Shown here: positions 61,521 to 64,000 of the stretch, one piece after another
How the letters are laid out: every line of letters starts with the position of its first letter
Position numbering within the stretch: position 1 is the first letter of the stretch
NCBI GenBank assembly: GCA_017555875.1
Contig: JAFZFN010000008.1
Span: 1-64,000, forward strand
Direction: 5' to 3'
Source: Bacteroidaceae bacterium
GTDB taxonomy: Bacteria > Bacteroidota > Bacteroidia > Bacteroidales > Bacteroidaceae
DNA length: 64,000 nt
Notes under the pieces: model-generated
What the model was told of the DNA's origin: nothing
Database searches by the model: none
What the model saw: the letters and a program-made list of their open reading frames with translations, nothing else
Made by a program: the position numbers and the translations under genes

Positions 61521-63596
61521 ATGGCCAAACATCCCTCTCTCATAGGACTAACACTTATCGTCGGACTGCTGCTGGCATTCTCCACCTCAGCTGCCGCGCA
61601 ATTTCTCTCATGGGACGACTTCCTGGAGCAACTCTACATGGAGGCCGAGGAGCAAGGAGCCGTCTCGGCAATAGAGAATCTGTACGACGAACTCCAGTAC
61701 CACCACGCCAACCCCATCAACATCAATCAAGCAGATAGCATAGAGCTGCAACGCCTAGGATTCCTCACCGAAAAACAGATCAAGGGAATACACCATTATA
61801 TATATAGGTATGGCCAGCTGCATGGCATAGGCGAACTGATGCTCATCCCAGAGCTAGACTATCACACCCGACAAATGCTGTCTTACTTCATCTATTTCGG
61901 TGAGGCTGCGAAGAGGGAGGGCACCGACGACACATGGCAACGCATGCTCACCAAAGGACGCAGCGAACTATCATCGCGGCTCGACATCCCCCTCTACAAT
62001 CGTGCAGGGTATGCCCCACGCACACAAAGCCAACTCGACGCATCGCCTTCGCGCTATTACACCGGCAATGCCCTCTATCACAACATACGCTACGTCTATC
62101 GATACGACACAAAGCTCTCATGGGGATTCAGCACCGAGAAAGACGCAGGCGAGCCTCTCTTTCCAAAGGCAACTCCCCTACCCGACCACCTCTCCGGCTA
62201 CATACAATTGAGCGACATGGGAATCCTCAAGAACCTCGTCATCGGGAACTATCGTCTACAGTTCGGACAGGGACTCATCCTCAACACCGACTTTGCACTT
62301 GGGAAAAACATGGCGCTCCAAGGCTTGGGCCGACAGACCACTCCGATAAAACCTCACCGCAGCACAAGCGAAGCGGCATACTACACTGGAGCCGCAGCCA
62401 CCATCGCATGGAACTCTTGGCAACTCACCACCTTTGCCTCATACCGCAAGCTCGACGCCACACTCGATGGAGCTACCATAAACACCCTAAAGACCGAAGG
62501 GTATCACCGAACACCACTCGAACTGGCACATCGAGGCAACACACGAGGCAACCTCTTCGGCATCCATCTAGGCTATGCCGCTCATGGCCTCCACCTAGGA
62601 GCTACAACCATCTACCAATCCTTCAACCGACTCTTCGCACAGCACACCGAAGGCTACAAACGCTATGCTCCACAAGGACACACATTCTACAATGCCTCCA
62701 TCGATTACGCTTGGCATCACCATCGCCTCAGCATCATAGGCGAGACAGCCATCGACAAAAAAGGCTCCATAGCTACAATCAATACTCTACGATTAAAGGC
62801 TACAGACAGGCTCTACCTCACACTCCTGCAGCGACACTACGCACACGACTACTGGGCACTGGAGAGCAAAAGCTACTCTTCCTCATCAGACATCCGCAAT
62901 GAGCAAGGCCTTTATCTTGGAGCCGACTGGCAGCCCCATCGGCGCTTTCAGCTCACAGCCTACGCCGACGCATACCACTTCCCCTACCTCCGCTACCGCG
63001 TATCAGCACCATCCTACGGAAGCGATGGAGCCATCACCGCACGATACTCTACCAACAGCAGCAACCTACTCCTTCGCTACCGCTATCGTCTGAAGCAACG
63101 CGATGCGACCGAAGGATTCTACCTCCCCGATGGCGGACTAGTAAACGAATGGACACACCGCCTACGACTCCAATGGGACTCCTCACCTCTACCCTCGCTT
63201 ACCTACCGAGTACAGATAGAAGGCAGCCTCGTACAGAGTGAAACCCAGTCATCAGGCTTCCTATGCGGCACGAACGCATCCTATAAGCCCACCACCAAGA
63301 CTCATGAGTTGCGTCTCTCAAGCGGACTCACCTACTTCCATGCCGACTACGCCGCACGTCTCTATGGATACGAACGCGGACTGCTCTACGCCTACAACTA
63401 TCAGTCTTACTATGGCACGGGCCTACGCTACTACCTGCTCCTGCAATACAATCACAAAAGGATGCCCCAACTCATCCTTACAGGTAAGCTAGGAGCATCC
63501 TATTATTTTGACCGAAGCACCATTGGTAGCGGCGCATCGCTAATCGAAGCGAATCATCGGGAGGATTTACAGCTACAAGTACGCTACAAATTCTAA
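61521..63596 (+). CDS. Helix-hairpin-helix domain fused to an outer-membrane barrel
   Basis: A 691-residue protein with a signal peptide (about 1-27, SAAAQ). Residues about 60-130 contain two ComEA-like helix-hairpin-helix repeats (ININQADSIELQRLGFL and HGIGELMLIPEL). The rest is a barrel of many amphipathic strands ending in VRYKF-stop. ATG 61521 fits the signal peptide; the open frame reaching back to 60810 runs antisense to the methyltransferase. HhH motifs bind DNA, so a role in DNA capture or uptake is possible but not proven; many Bacteroidetes have such proteins. Confidence 0.8.
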   Translation: MAKHPSLIGLTLIVGLLLAFSTSAAAQFLSWDDFLEQLYMEAEEQGAVSAIENLYDELQYHHANPININQADSIELQRLGFLTEKQIKGIHHYIYRYGQLHGIGELMLIPELDYHTRQMLSYFIYFGEAAKREGTDDTWQRMLTKGRSELSSRLDIPLYNRAGYAPRTQSQLDASPSRYYTGNALYHNIRYVYRYDTKLSWGFSTEKDAGEPLFPKATPLPDHLSGYIQLSDMGILKNLVIGNYRLQFGQGLILNTDFALGKNMALQGLGRQTTPIKPHRSTSEAAYYTGAAATIAWNSWQLTTFASYRKLDATLDGATINTLKTEGYHRTPLELAHRGNTRGNLFGIHLGYAAHGLHLGATTIYQSFNRLFAQHTEGYKRYAPQGHTFYNASIDYAWHHHRLSIIGETAIDKKGSIATINTLRLKATDRLYLTLLQRHYAHDYWALESKSYSSSSDIRNEQGLYLGADWQPHRRFQLTAYADAYHFPYLRYRVSAPSYGSDGAITARYSTNSSNLLLRYRYRLKQRDATEGFYLPDGGLVNEWTHRLRLQWDSSPLPSLTYRVQIEGSLVQSETQSSGFLCGTNASYKPTTKTHELRLSSGLTYFHADYAARLYGYERGLLYAYNYQSYYGTGLRYYLLLQYNHKRMPQLILTGKLGASYYFDRSTIGSGASLIEANHREDLQLQVRYKF

Positions 63597-64000
63597 TGCG
63601 ACTCCTTCTCGCCCGTCAGTTCCTCTATCTGTTCGATGACTTCGCTCACGGCATTTTGTCCTTTGCGGTAGATGGTAAAACCTATGGTTCCTCCTATGAC
63701 TCCACCTATGAGGCCTCCGATAAGAACATTTTTTGCAAAAAATCCCGCTGCTGTGGTGGCTTCGTAGTAGAACCAAGGCAGCCAGACACATAAAAATGCA
63801 ATGCCAAATCTGTGCCATTGACGAGAGAGTTGCTTGTAACGGCTGAGTTTGCGTGCTTCGTCTATTAGGTTACCACTGACGTAGTTTTGCGTGCTCAGCA
63901 GTTGGTTGCAATAAATCTCGTATGCTACAGCTATGAATAGGAATGCGATAGTGACACCCATGAACCATATAGAGTGGAAATCAAAGATTGGATTTGCCCA
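63593..64000 (-). CDS. Membrane protein, 5' end beyond the window
   Basis: Open to the right edge: upstream of the in-frame ATG at 63961 the frame stays open for 13 more codons (ending HSIWF before Met), so the start is probably outside. The visible 135 residues hold three hydrophobic segments (at the start, in the middle and near GGLIGGVIGGTIGF) and a short charged C-terminus. It is convergent with the HhH/barrel gene, their stops overlapping by a few bases. Family not recognised. Confidence 0.65.
   Translation of the reverse strand, partial: WANPIFDFHSIWFMGVTIAFLFIAVAYEIYCNQLLSTQNYVSGNLIDEARKLSRYKQLSRQWHRFGIAFLCVWLPWFYYEATTAAGFFAKNVLIGGLIGGVIGGTIGFTIYRKGQNAVSEVIEQIEELTGEKESH

Overview
The window reads as chromosomal DNA of a Bacteroidales bacterium, most like Prevotellaceae. 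Four things point there: promoters of the Bacteroidetes form TTTG-N19/20-TANNTTTG, outer-membrane barrels ending in Phe, Bacteroidetes-type gene orders (purH-mreBCD-mrdA-rodA, and DUF6089-like/uppS/bamA/three Skp/murI), and a C10 (streptopain/interpain-like) protease plus a secreted protein with a Prevotella-style C-terminal sorting motif. Most of the window is housekeeping sequence. I see no prophage, CRISPR array, rRNA, tRNA or full insertion sequence.

Layout. 1-143 is the tail of an outer-membrane barrel, followed by a MITE-like 415-bp inverted-repeat element. 819-11091 (+) holds polyprenyl diphosphate synthase, a Fur-family regulator, the 2-oxoacid:ferredoxin oxidoreductase genes korA and korB split by a GxxExxY cassette between 91-bp direct repeats, a GH123-like glycosidase, a nucleoside kinase and rpoN. 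11345-25177 (-) holds pnp, a THUMP rRNA methyltransferase with a long charged tail, a 59-aa small gene, a secreted protein, a barrel/TPR pair, dus, a patatin lipase preceded by a 22-bp palindromic array, a four-Cys small protein under an operator-like palindrome, and rubrerythrin. 25348-30214 (+) holds oxyR, thioredoxin, a thioredoxin-fold lipoprotein without CxxC, and rnr.

30335-44208 (-) holds pepC, ybeY, spmAB, a second CxxC-less thioredoxin-fold lipoprotein, typA and the elongasome cluster rodA-mrdA-mreD-mreC-mreB with purH. 44491-45030 (+) is a HEAT-repeat protein. 45037-61370 (-) holds the C10 protease, an HU-like protein with a structured leader, two barrels, a Rid/FkbO-like protein, murI, three Skp/OmpH paralogues, bamA, uppS, a DUF6089-like protein, a DUF6242-like lipoprotein, ribD, a PfkB kinase and a SpoU methyltransferase. 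61521-63596 (+) is a HhH/outer-membrane barrel fusion, and a membrane protein (-) is cut by the right edge.

Functionally the window combines cell-wall and envelope building (mre/rod/PBP2, murI, uppS, bamA, Skp), oxidative-stress defence (oxyR divergent from rubrerythrin, with thioredoxin), anaerobic carbon metabolism (korAB) and RNA turnover and modification (pnp, rnr, ybeY, dus, methyltransferases). The most unusual signals are non-coding: the GxxExxY cassette, palindromic elements with inverted arms of iterated short words at several operon junctions, the MITE and the 22-bp array that share a unit, and an HU-like mRNA leader with two mutually exclusive hairpins.
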